A stretch of 64,000 bases of DNA from Amorphoplanes digitatis (GCF_014205335.1 NZ_JACHNH010000001.1:868001-932000), one strand, 5' to 3'; shown: positions 37,673 to 46,611, counted from the stretch's first letter. Notes: generated by a model from the letters alone, not told the origin. A program made the numbers and translations.

Positions 37673-38410
37673 TCAGCCTGGGGTCAGCAGGTGGTCGCGC
37701 AGCGCCGCGATCTGCTCCGCGCTGATCCCGATCTCGCGGACGTACTTCTCCACCGAGCCGTGCCGGTCCCGCAGGTCGCTCAGGAAGAGCAGCATCGCGT
37801 CCTGCGGGCAGTCGAACATGTGGTACTTGTCCTGGACCATCTCCGGCTTCGACCGCATCAGGTAGTCGGTCAGGGAGGCCATCGCCACCTCGGTCAGCGC
37901 GTAGTCCGCGGCGATGTCCGCGTCGGACACCCCGAGCAGCGACAGCGTGAGCGCGCAGACCACACCCGTGCGGTCCTTGCCGGCCATGCAGTGCACGACC
38001 GCCGGCGCCGCGTCCGGGTCGGCGATGAGGCTCAGCGCCGCCGCCAGCCCGGCCCGGCCGTCCTCGGCGAAGTTGAGGTAGCGGTCGGCCAGCCAGCGCT
38101 CGTGCGGCAGCGAGGGCGCGACCGTCTCCCAGTCGACGTGCTCGATCACCAGGTTGTGGTAGGCCAGTCCCTCGGCCTCCGGCACCCGGCCGTGCGCCTC
38201 GACCTCGAAGACCCGGCGCAGGTCGATGACCGTCCGGACGCCCAGCTCGCTGAAGGTCTCGAGGTCGTCGCCCCGCAGCCGGTGCAGGGAGTCCGCCCGG
38301 AAGATGCGCCGCCAGCGCACCGTCCGGCCGTCGAGGCCGGCGTAGCCCCCGATGTCGCGGAAGTTGTAGCTGGAGGAGAACGTCAGCGTGCGCGGGTAAT
38401 CGTCGGCCAC
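37673..38410 (-). CDS. Tyrosine-protein phosphatase (LipA/PtpB-like)
   Basis: This 245-residue phosphatase has NFRDIGGYAGLDGRTVRWRRIFRADSLHRL near the start and the active-site loop HCMAGKDRTG with C141 and R147, the pattern of the MptpB family of dual-specificity and phosphoinositide phosphatases. No signal peptide is seen, though mycobacterial PtpB is exported without one. The substrate is unknown. It is convergent with ilvE and divergent from the cimA leader, and probably not functionally tied to either. Confidence 0.88.
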   Translation of the reverse strand: MADDYPRTLTFSSSYNFRDIGGYAGLDGRTVRWRRIFRADSLHRLRGDDLETFSELGVRTVIDLRRVFEVEAHGRVPEAEGLAYHNLVIEHVDWETVAPSLPHERWLADRYLNFAEDGRAGLAAALSLIADPDAAPAVVHCMAGKDRTGVVCALTLSLLGVSDADIAADYALTEVAMASLTDYLMRSKPEMVQDKYHMFDCPQDAMLLFLSDLRDRHGSVEKYVREIGISAEQIAALRDHLLTPG

Positions 38411-38509
38411 CCCTTCAACCTAACGGGCTCCGTCGATTCGCCCGGCCCCCGCCCGTGTTGCCGCCGTCTCAGCCTGTGGATTCTGGCCACGTACCGAGGC
38501 TGTGCGTGG

Positions 38510-38515
38510 CATGCT
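38510..38515 (+). promoter_or_regulatory. -10 box of the cimA leader transcript
   Basis: CATGCT ends 7 nt before the GTG of the cimA leader peptide, so transcription would begin at that GTG. No convincing -35 hexamer lies at 16-18 bp, so the call rests on spacing and on similarity to the ilvB leader layout. Confidence 0.4.
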
Positions 38516-38522
38516 GCTCTCC

Positions 38523-38555
38523 GTGACCCACTTCGTGCTGATTATTCGCACCTAG
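38523..38555 (+). CDS. cimA leader peptide (attenuation)
   Basis: A 10-codon frame from GTG, MTHFVLIIRT, ends in TAG at 38553-38555. Four consecutive codons encode Val, Leu, Ile and Ile. Placed directly before a hairpin and a T-tracted terminator upstream of cimA, this is a classic layout for ribosome-mediated attenuation sensing branched-chain aminoacyl-tRNAs. There is no ribosome site; translation may be leaderless. Confidence 0.75.
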   Translation: MTHFVLIIRT

Positions 38556-38613
38556 CACGCCGGCTGACCTTTCGCCGACGTGCAGACCTCCCGCATCCGC
38601 GGGAGGTCTTTTT
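38556..38613 (+). terminator. cimA attenuator: pause hairpin and intrinsic terminator
   Basis: CACGCCGGC (38556-38564), beginning right after the leader stop codon, pairs with GCCGACGTG (38574-38582), with one mismatch. Two bases further, AGACCTCCCGC (38584-38594) and GCGGGAGGTCT (38599-38609) form a perfect 11-bp stem with loop ATCC, followed by a five-T run (38609-38613). It ends 34 bp before the cimA start. Confidence 0.85.
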
Positions 38614-38647
38614 GTTGGGTCGTCAGTCTCGGAAAGGAACCCCGCCC

Positions 38648-40234
38648 ATGACTTACCAGGTCTTCGACACGACTCTGCGCGACGGCGGCCAGCGCGAGGG
38701 CATCAGCTACTCGGTCGCCGACAAACTCGCGGTCGCCCGGCTGCTGGACGAATTCGGGGTCGGCTTCATCGAGGGCGGCTGGCCGGGCGCGATGCCCAAG
38801 GACACCGAGTTCTTCGCGCGGGCCCGCAAGGAGCTCGATCTGAAGAACGCCCTGCTCGTCGCGTTCGGTGCGACCCGCAAGGCCAACGTCGACGTGAAGA
38901 CGGACCCGCAGGTGCAGGCCCTGCTGGACGCCGAGACGCCGGTCGTGTGCGTCGTCGCCAAGTCCGACATCCGGCACGTCGAGCGGGCGCTGCGCACCAC
39001 CGGCGACGAGAACCTCGCGATGGTCCGCGACACCGTCACCCACCTGGTCGCGAACGGCCGACGCGCGTTCGTGGACTGCGAGCACTTCTTCGACGGCTTC
39101 CGCTACGACCCCGAGTACGCCGCCTCCGTGGTCAAGGCCGCGTTCGAGGCCGGCGCCGAGCGTGTCGTCATGTGCGACACCAACGGCGGCATGCTCCCGT
39201 CGATGATCACCGCCGCGATCGACGACGTCGTGCGGCGCACCGGGGTCACCGCGGACCGGCTCGGCATCCACTGCCAGAACGACACCTCCTGCGCCGTCGC
39301 CAACACCATCGCCGCCGTCGAGGCGGGCGTCGAACACTTCCAGTGCACGGCCAACGGCTACGGCGAGCGGCCCGGCAACGCCGACCTCTTCGCCGTGGTC
39401 AGCAACCTGCAACTCAAACTCGGGCTCAAGGTCCTACCGGACGGCTGCCTCGAGCAGGCGACGCGGGTGTCGACCGCGCTCGCCGAGATCGCCAACATCG
39501 CACCCGACACCCACCAGGCCTACGTCGGGGCCGCGGCATTCGCTCACAAGGCGGGGCTGCACGCGAGCGCGATCAAGGTGGATCCGCTGCTCTACAACCA
39601 CGTAGACCCGGCAGTTGTCGGGAACGACATGCGGATCCTGGTGACCGAGATGGCCGGCCGGGCCAGCATCGAGCTCAAGAGCCGCGAGCTCGGGCTGGAA
39701 CTGGCCGGCCACCCGGACACCCTCACGTCGGTGACCCGCAAGGTCAAGGACCTGGAGGCGGGTGGCTGGTCCTTCGAGGCCGCCGACGCGTCCTTCGAAC
39801 TTCTGGTACGCAGTGAGCTGCCCGGCGAGGACTTCGTGCGGCCGTTCGCCCTGGAGTCCTACCGGGTGCTGGTCGAGCACCGCGAGGACGGCGCGGTGGT
39901 CTCCGAGGCCACCGTCAAGGTCCGGGTACGCGGGGAGCGGGTCATCGCCACCGCCGAGGGCAACGGCCCGGTCAACGCCCTGGACGAGGCGCTGCGCGTC
40001 GCCCTCCTCAAGCACTACCCGGAGCTGAGGTCGTTCGAGCTGGCCGACTACAAGGTCCGCATCCTGGAGGGCTCGCACGGCTCCAACGCGATCACCCGCG
40101 TCCTGGTGGAGACGAGCGACGGCCACCGCGAGTGGACGACCGTCGGCGTGCACGAGAACGTCGTCGAGGCGAGCTGGAAGGCGCTCACCGACGCGCTCAC
40201 CTACGGCCTGGCCAACACCACGACGGCGGCCTGA
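38648..40234 (+). CDS. cimA: Citramalate synthase
   Basis: This 528-residue enzyme of the 2-isopropylmalate synthase family should condense pyruvate and acetyl-CoA to citramalate, giving 2-oxobutyrate for isoleucine through LeuCD and LeuB. The start VFDTTLRDGGQREGISYSV is CimA-like rather than LeuA-like. The catalytic TIM barrel has VDCEHFFDGFRYDPEYA, CDTNGGMLP, GIHCQNDTSCAVAN and QCTANGYGERPGN. The C-terminal ~150 residues form the LeuA dimer/allosteric domain. GGAAAGGA precedes the ATG. It is preceded by a leader-peptide attenuator; no leuA gene is in the window. Confidence 0.93.
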   Translation: MTYQVFDTTLRDGGQREGISYSVADKLAVARLLDEFGVGFIEGGWPGAMPKDTEFFARARKELDLKNALLVAFGATRKANVDVKTDPQVQALLDAETPVVCVVAKSDIRHVERALRTTGDENLAMVRDTVTHLVANGRRAFVDCEHFFDGFRYDPEYAASVVKAAFEAGAERVVMCDTNGGMLPSMITAAIDDVVRRTGVTADRLGIHCQNDTSCAVANTIAAVEAGVEHFQCTANGYGERPGNADLFAVVSNLQLKLGLKVLPDGCLEQATRVSTALAEIANIAPDTHQAYVGAAAFAHKAGLHASAIKVDPLLYNHVDPAVVGNDMRILVTEMAGRASIELKSRELGLELAGHPDTLTSVTRKVKDLEAGGWSFEAADASFELLVRSELPGEDFVRPFALESYRVLVEHREDGAVVSEATVKVRVRGERVIATAEGNGPVNALDEALRVALLKHYPELRSFELADYKVRILEGSHGSNAITRVLVETSDGHREWTTVGVHENVVEASWKALTDALTYGLANTTTAA

Positions 40235-40235
40235 A

Positions 40236-40256
40236 CCGGGGGCGGGGGTTCCCCGG
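40236..40256. terminator. Hairpin between convergent cimA and EEP genes
   Basis: CCGGGG (40236-40241) and CCCCGG (40251-40256) pair in the 23-bp convergent gap; it could act in both directions. The stem is short and without a T-tract. Confidence 0.4.
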
Positions 40257-40257
40257 C

Positions 40258-41262
40258 TCAGGCGGCCGGGACCCTGACCTCGGCCAGGATCGCGCGATGG
40301 TCGCTGCCCGGCACGTCGTGCACGCTCACCGGGCCGACGCCGAGGCGCTCGTCGACCAGGACGTGGTCGATCGTCACCGGGGGCAGCGGATCGCCGTCGT
40401 ACGGCCCCCACGTGCCGGTCAGGCCCGCGCCGTCGGCGTCGGCCGCGTCGCGGTACCCGCTGTCGATCAGGTCGCGCAGCGGCGCGTGGTCGAGCGTCGA
40501 GTTGAAGTCGCCGAGCAGGATCCGGGGCAGGCCGTTCGGGTCGACGCCCGGCTCCTCCATCAGGTCGTTGCGCCACACGTCCAGGACCTCGACGGAGTAC
40601 GGCGCCAGCGGATGCGCCGACTCCACCACGACCGCGCCGGCCCCCGGCGGCTGGATCGTGCCGTAAGCCTGCTTGAAGCCGCCGTTGTTGTGCCGGACGC
40701 CCGGGTTGGTTATCGGGAAGCGGGAGTAAAGGCCGGAGCCGCCCGCGCCGTACTCCGGGCCGAGCGAGGAGTAGGGCAGCAGGTCGCCGAGTCCGGCCTC
40801 GGCCAGCCGGGTCTGCGCGCGCGGGCTGAACTCCTGCAACGCCAGCACCGAGATGGCGTTGGCCCGGACCAGCCGGACGATCTCCGCCGCGTCCGCGTTG
40901 CCGAAGAGCAGGTTCGACGTCATCACGTGCAGCGCCACGCCGCCCTGCGGGCCGCGGTCGCCGTCGGCGAGCGCCCGGGGCAGCGTCACCATCGCGAAGA
41001 CCGCGAGGGTCACCGCCGCGACCGCACCCGCCAGCCGGCGCCGGGTGGCCAGCGCCGCGATCACCGGCACCACCGACCACGCCGCGACGTACGGGGTGAA
41101 GGCGAAGAGCTGCACCATCAGGCCCTGCTCCCAGCCGCCGAGCCGCAGCAGCGCCCAGACCGCGCCGGGCAGCACGAGCAGCCAGAGCAGCAGCGGCCAG
41201 GCGACCCGCCGGATCCGGCCCCGGACCGGTTTCGTCGCGGGAGTGGCGGTGGCGATGGTCAT
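40258..41262 (-). CDS. Membrane endonuclease/exonuclease/phosphatase-family protein
   Basis: This 334-residue protein has three N-terminal transmembrane helices (about residues 20-42, 50-70 and 76-96), then a DNase I-like EEP domain: LHVMTSNLLFGN, LALQEFSP, RILLGDFNST, TIDHVLVDERL and GSDHRAI. These keep the metal-binding Glu and catalytic Asp and His. Actinobacterial proteins of this layout face outward and may act on nucleic acids or phospholipid-type phosphodiesters; the substrate is not known. Confidence 0.85.
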   Translation of the reverse strand: MTIATATPATKPVRGRIRRVAWPLLLWLLVLPGAVWALLRLGGWEQGLMVQLFAFTPYVAAWSVVPVIAALATRRRLAGAVAAVTLAVFAMVTLPRALADGDRGPQGGVALHVMTSNLLFGNADAAEIVRLVRANAISVLALQEFSPRAQTRLAEAGLGDLLPYSSLGPEYGAGGSGLYSRFPITNPGVRHNNGGFKQAYGTIQPPGAGAVVVESAHPLAPYSVEVLDVWRNDLMEEPGVDPNGLPRILLGDFNSTLDHAPLRDLIDSGYRDAADADGAGLTGTWGPYDGDPLPPVTIDHVLVDERLGVGPVSVHDVPGSDHRAILAEVRVPAA

Positions 41263-41319
41263 GCGGCGACGCTATCCGGCCGGTGCCACCGTCACCGAGC
41301 GAAGCGGGGACACATCACA

Positions 41320-42759
41320 TCACCGGAACGGGTTGAAGTTCTGCGCCGCCATCAGGAACCAGGACGTCGCGCCGACGTGCTGGCGGGCGAAGTAGCCGAA
41401 GTCGAACCCGGTGTCGAGCGCGCTGGTGGCGGCCACGATGCCCGAGCGGGCCGGCAGCGGCGTACCGGTCAAGGTGCCGCCGTCGGCCGGGTCGCGCAGC
41501 CGGCCGTCGTCGGGGTCTGCGGTCCGGCCCACCGTCTGCCCGGCGCCGAGGCTCTCCTGGGCGGTCACGATCTGTGACAGCAGCCGCCGGGCCAGCGCCG
41601 CGTCGCCGCGCCCGCCGCGCCTGAGCAGCGCCAGGGCCGCGTGCCCGTTGCCCTCCAGCCAGACGGCGTCGCGGTGGTGCGCGATCGTGCTGCCGGAGAC
41701 GTCGCCGGCGATGAGCTTGGCCTGGCTGCTGTAGGTCACGCCGGAGACCGCGCCGTCGGTGTTCCACAGGTTCCGGGTGACCCAGTCGACGGCACCGCGG
41801 TGCTCCGGGTCGCCGACGCTCAGCAGCGCCCAGGTCTGCGCGTCCTCCGGGATGTTGCCGAGGTTGATCTGGTTCGGGTCCTCGCCCTCGCCGCCGAGCG
41901 TGCCGGTGCACAGGCTGGGGCCGGCGCGGTTCCACATGGCCCGCACGAAGTTCACCGCGCCCGCGGCCCGTGCGGTCCAGCGCCGGTCCCTGGTCAGCTT
42001 GGCCAGCAGCGTGAACAGCCCGTACGCGTCGATGTTGTGCTCGGTCGACGCCCACCTCTGCACGGTCTCGCCGTCGCCCTGCACGCCGCCGTGGTAGCCG
42101 CCGTAGCGGTACGGCGACTCCCGGGCCGCGATCCAGTGCCCGAGCGCGACGGCGCCGTCGAGGTACTTGGTGATCCGGGTGTCGGCGTACAGCTGGGCCA
42201 GCGCGAGGGCCACCCACGCCATGTCGCCGGTCGAGGAGCCGCCGAAGCCGTACGGCCGCAGGTACGCCGCCTTGCCGTCGGCGCGCCTGAGCCCGGGGTA
42301 GCCGGGCCCGCCGCCGTAGAAGAGCATCGGACCCGCCGCGTACGCCTGCCGCACCCGCCCGTCGGCGTACGCCTCGTCGTTGGCCTGCGCCCAGAGCAGG
42401 GCGTCGCCGATGAGCCGGGCCCGGCGCACGTTCGCCACGGTGGGGCTCGCCAGGTAGGCAAGCGTCGCGAGCGCGTTGTCGTAGACGAACGCGGTCGTCA
42501 TCAGCCCGCTCTCGTTGTTGTAGCTCTGAAGCAGGCGCGGCTCGCCGCCCTTGACGTAGGCGTCCTGCACCACGTCGAGGTAGTGGTAGGCGCGGCCCGC
42601 CGGCTCCGCCAGGGCCTGGTCCACCAGGTGCCGCGGCTGGCACGTGCCGGCGGCGGCCGCGGCCTCCGGGGCGAGCAGGGGCGCGGCGACGGCCGCCGGC
42701 AGCACTTGCAGCCGGCGCCGGGAGAACGGCCCGGCGGCGGTGGAGAAGTTGGTCGGCAT
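41320..42759 (-). CDS. Secreted Tat-dependent six-hairpin glycosidase-like protein
   Basis: This 479-residue protein has a Tat-type signal (SRRRLQVLPAAV... with an Ala-rich cleavage region near residue 38). The mature part has alternating helices with YHYLDVVQDAYVKGG, TTAFVYDNALATLAYL, YRYGGYHGGVQGDGE, STEHNIDAYGLF and the end GATSWFLMAAQNFNPFR, the pattern of an (alpha/alpha)6 barrel glycoside hydrolase. The exact GH family is not assigned. A perfect GAGAGCGCTCTC palindrome lies 23 bp upstream of the start, so LacI-type control by sugar availability is likely. Confidence 0.75.
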   Translation of the reverse strand: MPTNFSTAAGPFSRRRLQVLPAAVAAPLLAPEAAAAAGTCQPRHLVDQALAEPAGRAYHYLDVVQDAYVKGGEPRLLQSYNNESGLMTTAFVYDNALATLAYLASPTVANVRRARLIGDALLWAQANDEAYADGRVRQAYAAGPMLFYGGGPGYPGLRRADGKAAYLRPYGFGGSSTGDMAWVALALAQLYADTRITKYLDGAVALGHWIAARESPYRYGGYHGGVQGDGETVQRWASTEHNIDAYGLFTLLAKLTRDRRWTARAAGAVNFVRAMWNRAGPSLCTGTLGGEGEDPNQINLGNIPEDAQTWALLSVGDPEHRGAVDWVTRNLWNTDGAVSGVTYSSQAKLIAGDVSGSTIAHHRDAVWLEGNGHAALALLRRGGRGDAALARRLLSQIVTAQESLGAGQTVGRTADPDDGRLRDPADGGTLTGTPLPARSGIVAATSALDTGFDFGYFARQHVGATSWFLMAAQNFNPFR

Positions 42760-42782
42760 GGCGGGGGCTCCAGCGCGGGTGG

Positions 42783-42794
42783 GAGAGCGCTCTC
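42783..42794. promoter_or_regulatory. LacI-type operator palindrome upstream of the glycosidase-like gene
   Basis: GAGAGCGCTCTC is a perfect 12-bp palindrome with the AGCGCT core typical of LacI-family operators, placed at -24 to -35 from the ATG of the leftward gene. It resembles the site at 14493-14505 in front of the LacI gene. Confidence 0.55.
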
Positions 42795-42898
42795 GCAGGA
42801 GGGCGTCGGCGTCATTGAAACCCGTCGGGTACCCCGTGGCAATACGCCTGCCGCCCTCGGTGAAAATAATTTCAATCCGAGGGCGGCACGTCGTTCGG

Positions 42899-44245
42899 TC
42901 AGACCTCCACGGTGACGATCTCGCCGATGCCGGTCGCCGCCAGTTCCTCGCGGATCAGCGCCGCGTCGCCCTCGATGACCAAGGTCAGCCCGTCCGGGTG
43001 CAGGTGCGTCTCCGCGGCGAGCGAGACGTCGGCGACCGTCGCGCCGAGCAGGCCCTGCCGCAGCGTCGCGTAGTAGTCGTCGGGCAGGCCGTGCACCACG
43101 AGCGTGGCCAGCGAGCTGGCGATCGAACCCGGCGTCTGCATCTCGACCGTGAGCTGCCCGGCCCGCCACGTCCGGGCCACCTCCAGCTCCTCCTCGGTCA
43201 CGCCGTCCTGCCAGGTCCGGGTGATCTCGCCGACCGTGTCGACGAGCGCCGGCGCGGTCACCGCCGTCTGCACCGAGGTGCTGACGCCGAACCGGCCGAA
43301 CCGCCGGGTCATCGCGAAGTCGGCGCGAATGCCGTACGTGTAGCCCTTCACCTCGCGGATCAGATGGTTGAGCCGGGACGTGAACGCCCCGCCCAGCACC
43401 GTCGCCGCCAGGGTCAGCGGCACGTACTGCGGGTGTGCCCGCTCCGGCGCACGGTGGCCGAGGCGCAGCGTCGACTGCACCGAGCCCGGCCGGTCGACGA
43501 GCAGCACCCGGCGGCCGGTGCCGATCGACACCTCCAGCGGCGGCGCCGGCGTCAGCGGCGCGCCGGACGTGCCCGCGAACGCGAGCGCACCCAGCTCCGC
43601 CAGGTCGAGCCGCTCGAGGTCGCCCGCGACCAGCAGCACACCGGCGCGGGAGAACCAGGAGTCGTGGAACGCCGCCACGTCCTCGGTGGTCACGGCGGCC
43701 ACCGACGTGGGGTCGCCGTGCAGCGGGCGGCCGTACCGCTCGCCGGTGCCGAAGAGGTCCATCCGCAGGGCGGCGTCCGCCCGCGGGCCGGGCTGCGCCC
43801 AGTCCATCCGCAGCCCGGTCACCTCGTCGTCGCGCACACGCGCGACATCGGCCGGATCCAGGCGCGGGGTCCGTGCCGCCTCCGCCAGCAGGGCGACGGC
43901 CCGCGGCAGCAGGCCCGCCGGTACGGACACGCCGACGCGGAACGCGTCCCAGTCGACCGAGGTGGAGAGCTCGGCACCCAGGCCCTCCAGGGCCAGCGCG
44001 AACGCCGCCGAGTCCCGGACCGACGTGCCCTCCTCGAGGCACTTGGCGAGCACGGTCGCCGTGCCCTCCCGACCCGCGGTCTCGCGGGCGCCGCCGGCGT
44101 CGAGCAGCAGCGCGGCGGTGGCCAGGTACTGGCCCGGCATGTGCGCGGCGACGACCTCGCCGCCGGCGACCTGGACCCGCCGGACGGCCGGGAAGGTGTA
44201 GGGCCGCGGCTCGCCCGGGCCGGGTCGCGTGGCGACGAGGCTCAT
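42899..44245 (-). CDS. M16-family protein lacking the zinc site (partner subunit)
   Basis: This 448-residue M16-like protein has no HxxEH motif: the matching place reads ATVLAKCLEEGT. The M16 C-terminal marks are kept (GHRAPERAHPQYVPLTLAATVLGGAFTSRLNHLIREVKGYTYGI). Paired M16 proteins, one active and one inactive, form heterodimers, as in mitochondrial processing peptidase-like complexes. Its ATG overlaps the stop of the upstream M16 gene by 4 bp, so the two are coupled. Confidence 0.88.
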   Translation of the reverse strand: MSLVATRPGPGEPRPYTFPAVRRVQVAGGEVVAAHMPGQYLATAALLLDAGGARETAGREGTATVLAKCLEEGTSVRDSAAFALALEGLGAELSTSVDWDAFRVGVSVPAGLLPRAVALLAEAARTPRLDPADVARVRDDEVTGLRMDWAQPGPRADAALRMDLFGTGERYGRPLHGDPTSVAAVTTEDVAAFHDSWFSRAGVLLVAGDLERLDLAELGALAFAGTSGAPLTPAPPLEVSIGTGRRVLLVDRPGSVQSTLRLGHRAPERAHPQYVPLTLAATVLGGAFTSRLNHLIREVKGYTYGIRADFAMTRRFGRFGVSTSVQTAVTAPALVDTVGEITRTWQDGVTEEELEVARTWRAGQLTVEMQTPGSIASSLATLVVHGLPDDYYATLRQGLLGATVADVSLAAETHLHPDGLTLVIEGDAALIREELAATGIGEIVTVEV

Positions 44246-45558
44246 GCTTCGGTTCCTTCCTCGGGCAGGTACGTCAGGGTCACGCGGGACTGCGGATCGA
44301 GCGTGCGCGCGGCGTCGGCGATGTCCTGCGCCGTCACGGCCAGCAACTGCGGCAGCCGGTACGCGGCGCTCGCCGCGTCGCCGAACTGGGTCGCATAGCG
44401 GCCGAGGGTGTCGGCGCGGCCACCCACAGTGGACATCTGCCGCCACCACGAGGTGGTCAGCAGGGCCTTGGCCCGTTCCAGCTCCGCGTCGGTGACCGGC
44501 TCGGTGGCCATGCCGTCCAGCACCTCCGCGACCCCGGCCGTGAGCGTCGCCGCGTCGACGCCGTCTTTGGCGGTGGCGGTGACGATCAGCGGCGCCGGGG
44601 CGTGCGCGAGATCGACACCGTACGCGCCGATGTAGTCGGGCTGGGCGATCCGGGCGCCGTCGGCGAGCCGCTGGTAGAGCCGGCTGCCGCGGCCGCTGCC
44701 CAGCACGGTGGCGAGCACGGTGACGGCGTCGTATCCGGCCGTGCCGAACGGATGGGTGCGGTGCGACAGGTAGATCCGCGGCGCCGGCACCTTGCCGGTC
44801 ACGGTCTCGGTGACCGGCTCGGTGGCCGCGCCGGTGAGGTGCCCGCGCGGCGCAGGCGGGATGTCGGGCACCGCCTCGATCGCGCCGAAGTACTTCTCGG
44901 CGAGGGCGAAGACCGTGGCCGGCGACGCGTCACCGACGACGGTGAGCACCGCGTTGTTCGGCGCGTAGTACTGCTGGTGGAAGGCCTTGAAGGTGTCCAG
45001 GCCGGCGGCGTTCAGGTCCTCCATCGACCCGATCGTCGCGTGATGGTAGGGGTGCCCCTCGGGGTACAGCAGCGGCAGCAGGCGCAGCCAGGCGTCGCCG
45101 TACGGCACGTTGTCGTAGCGCTGCCGGCGCTCGTTCTTGACCACCTCGCGCTGGTTGTCCAGGGTCTCCTGGGTCAGCGCCGGCACCAGGCCGCCCATCC
45201 GGTCGGCCTCCAGCCACAGGCCGAGCTCGAGGTGCTCGGCCGGCAGCGTCTCGAAGTAGTTGGTCCGGTCCGGGTTGGTGGTCGCGTTGAGCGAACCGCC
45301 GGAGCCCTGCACCAGCTTCATGTGCTCGGTCTTCTCGACGTGCTGCGAGCCCTCGAACATCAGGTGCTCGAAGAGGTGCGCGAAGCCGGTCTGGCCGGCG
45401 GGTTCGTGCCGTGAGCCGACGTCGTACCAGAGGTTCACGCACACCACGGGCGCGCTGTTGTCCTCGCTGACGACGACGCGCAGCCCGTTGTCCAGGCGCG
45501 CGGTTTCGATGGGCCACGGATAGCCGGTCTCGGCGACCGGCGCGGGCTGAGCAGACAC
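44242..45558 (-). CDS. M16-family zinc peptidase (active subunit)
   Basis: This 438-residue peptidase has the inverted zinc motif HLFEH (H61, E64, H65) in GFAHLFEHLMFEGSQH, with the third ligand probably E143 in REVVKNERRQR. It has no signal peptide, so it should degrade peptides or process proteins in the cytoplasm. GTG 45558 is chosen because GGGAGG lies 5 nt upstream. It is followed, with a 4-bp overlap, by the zinc-less partner gene. Confidence 0.92.
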   Translation of the reverse strand: MSAQPAPVAETGYPWPIETARLDNGLRVVVSEDNSAPVVCVNLWYDVGSRHEPAGQTGFAHLFEHLMFEGSQHVEKTEHMKLVQGSGGSLNATTNPDRTNYFETLPAEHLELGLWLEADRMGGLVPALTQETLDNQREVVKNERRQRYDNVPYGDAWLRLLPLLYPEGHPYHHATIGSMEDLNAAGLDTFKAFHQQYYAPNNAVLTVVGDASPATVFALAEKYFGAIEAVPDIPPAPRGHLTGAATEPVTETVTGKVPAPRIYLSHRTHPFGTAGYDAVTVLATVLGSGRGSRLYQRLADGARIAQPDYIGAYGVDLAHAPAPLIVTATAKDGVDAATLTAGVAEVLDGMATEPVTDAELERAKALLTTSWWRQMSTVGGRADTLGRYATQFGDAASAAYRLPQLLAVTAQDIADAARTLDPQSRVTLTYLPEEGTEA

Positions 45559-45675
45559 GCAACCTCCCTGTAGCGGCACCCGCCCATCGGCGGCGCCGTG
45601 TTCAGTATCCCGTCTTCGCAGGTCGATCCGCTCCTTCGGTACGCTTTCGGGCTCAGTTGATGAGATCGGCCCAGG

Positions 45676-46572
45676 TCATTCCCCGGGCGCGACACTGGCG
45701 CGCAGCGCCTCCCGGAAGACCCGGATCCGGGGCTGCCCGCCGGCGCCGGCGCGCACCGCGGTGAACAGCCGCCGCCGGGGCCGGCCGGGCAGGTGGTGCA
45801 GCCGCACCGGTCCCGGCGAGCGGTCGGTCCAGAGCAGGTCGGGCAGGAACGCGACCGCGTGCCCGGTCTCCACGAGCCGGACCTGTAGCAGCAGGTCGCC
45901 GCTGGCGAACCGCACGTCGGGCTCGAAGCCGGCGTCGCGGCACATGTTCCGCGCCCACTGCCCGGGCGCGAGGTCGGCGGGGTCGAAGACGAACGGCGCA
46001 CCGGCCAGGTCCGGAAGCCGGGCCCGGCTCCACGGCCCGTCGGGCGGCACGGCGAACCGCATCTCGTCGTGGGAGAGGTCCTCCTCGTCGACGCCGGGCA
46101 TCCGGGGCTGCGGCAGGCCCGGGTACTCCTCGCCGAGCACCAGGTCGAAGTCGTGCGCGACCAGCCCGGCGATGGCGGCCGCGGCGTCGCAGTGGGCGAT
46201 CTGGACGCGCAGCGCGGGATGCCGGGCGGCGAGCGACGACAGGGCGGACGGCACGAGCGCGAGCATCACCGACTGGAACGAGGCGACCCGCAGGCCGCCC
46301 GTGACCTCCGTCATGCTCCGGGCCAGATCCGCCTCGGCGAGCTCGAGCCGTTCGAGGATCACGTCGGTGTGCCGGACCAGGATCCGGGCCTGCTCGGTGA
46401 GCCGTACGCCGCGACCGACGTGCTCGAGCAGGGTCGCGCCGGTCTCGGACTCAAGCTGCGTGAGCTGCTGCGATATGGCCGAGGGGCTGTACGACAGTGC
46501 CCGCGCCACGGCGGCCAGGGTGCCGCGCCGGTCCAGCTCGCGGAGCAGCCGCAGCCGATGAACGTCCAGCAT
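45676..46572 (-). CDS. LysR-family transcriptional regulator
   Basis: This 298-residue regulator has an N-terminal winged helix-turn-helix (LRLLRELDRRGTLAAVARALSYSPSAISQQLTQLESETGATLLEHVGRGVRLTEQA) and a periplasmic-binding-like effector domain. It is divergent from an EamA-family exporter 67 bp away and probably controls it. A LysR-box candidate lies between them. Confidence 0.93.
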   Translation of the reverse strand: MLDVHRLRLLRELDRRGTLAAVARALSYSPSAISQQLTQLESETGATLLEHVGRGVRLTEQARILVRHTDVILERLELAEADLARSMTEVTGGLRVASFQSVMLALVPSALSSLAARHPALRVQIAHCDAAAAIAGLVAHDFDLVLGEEYPGLPQPRMPGVDEEDLSHDEMRFAVPPDGPWSRARLPDLAGAPFVFDPADLAPGQWARNMCRDAGFEPDVRFASGDLLLQVRLVETGHAVAFLPDLLWTDRSPGPVRLHHLPGRPRRRLFTAVRAGAGGQPRIRVFREALRASVAPGE

Positions 46573-46596
46573 GGCTAACGATTATTGCTCAGAAAC

Positions 46597-46611
46597 ATTC
46601 GCTGGACGAAT
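46597..46611. promoter_or_regulatory. Candidate LysR box
   Basis: ATTCG-CTGGA-CGAAT is a 15-bp inverted repeat of the T-N11-A type in the 67-bp gap between the divergent LysR and exporter genes. Confidence 0.5.
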
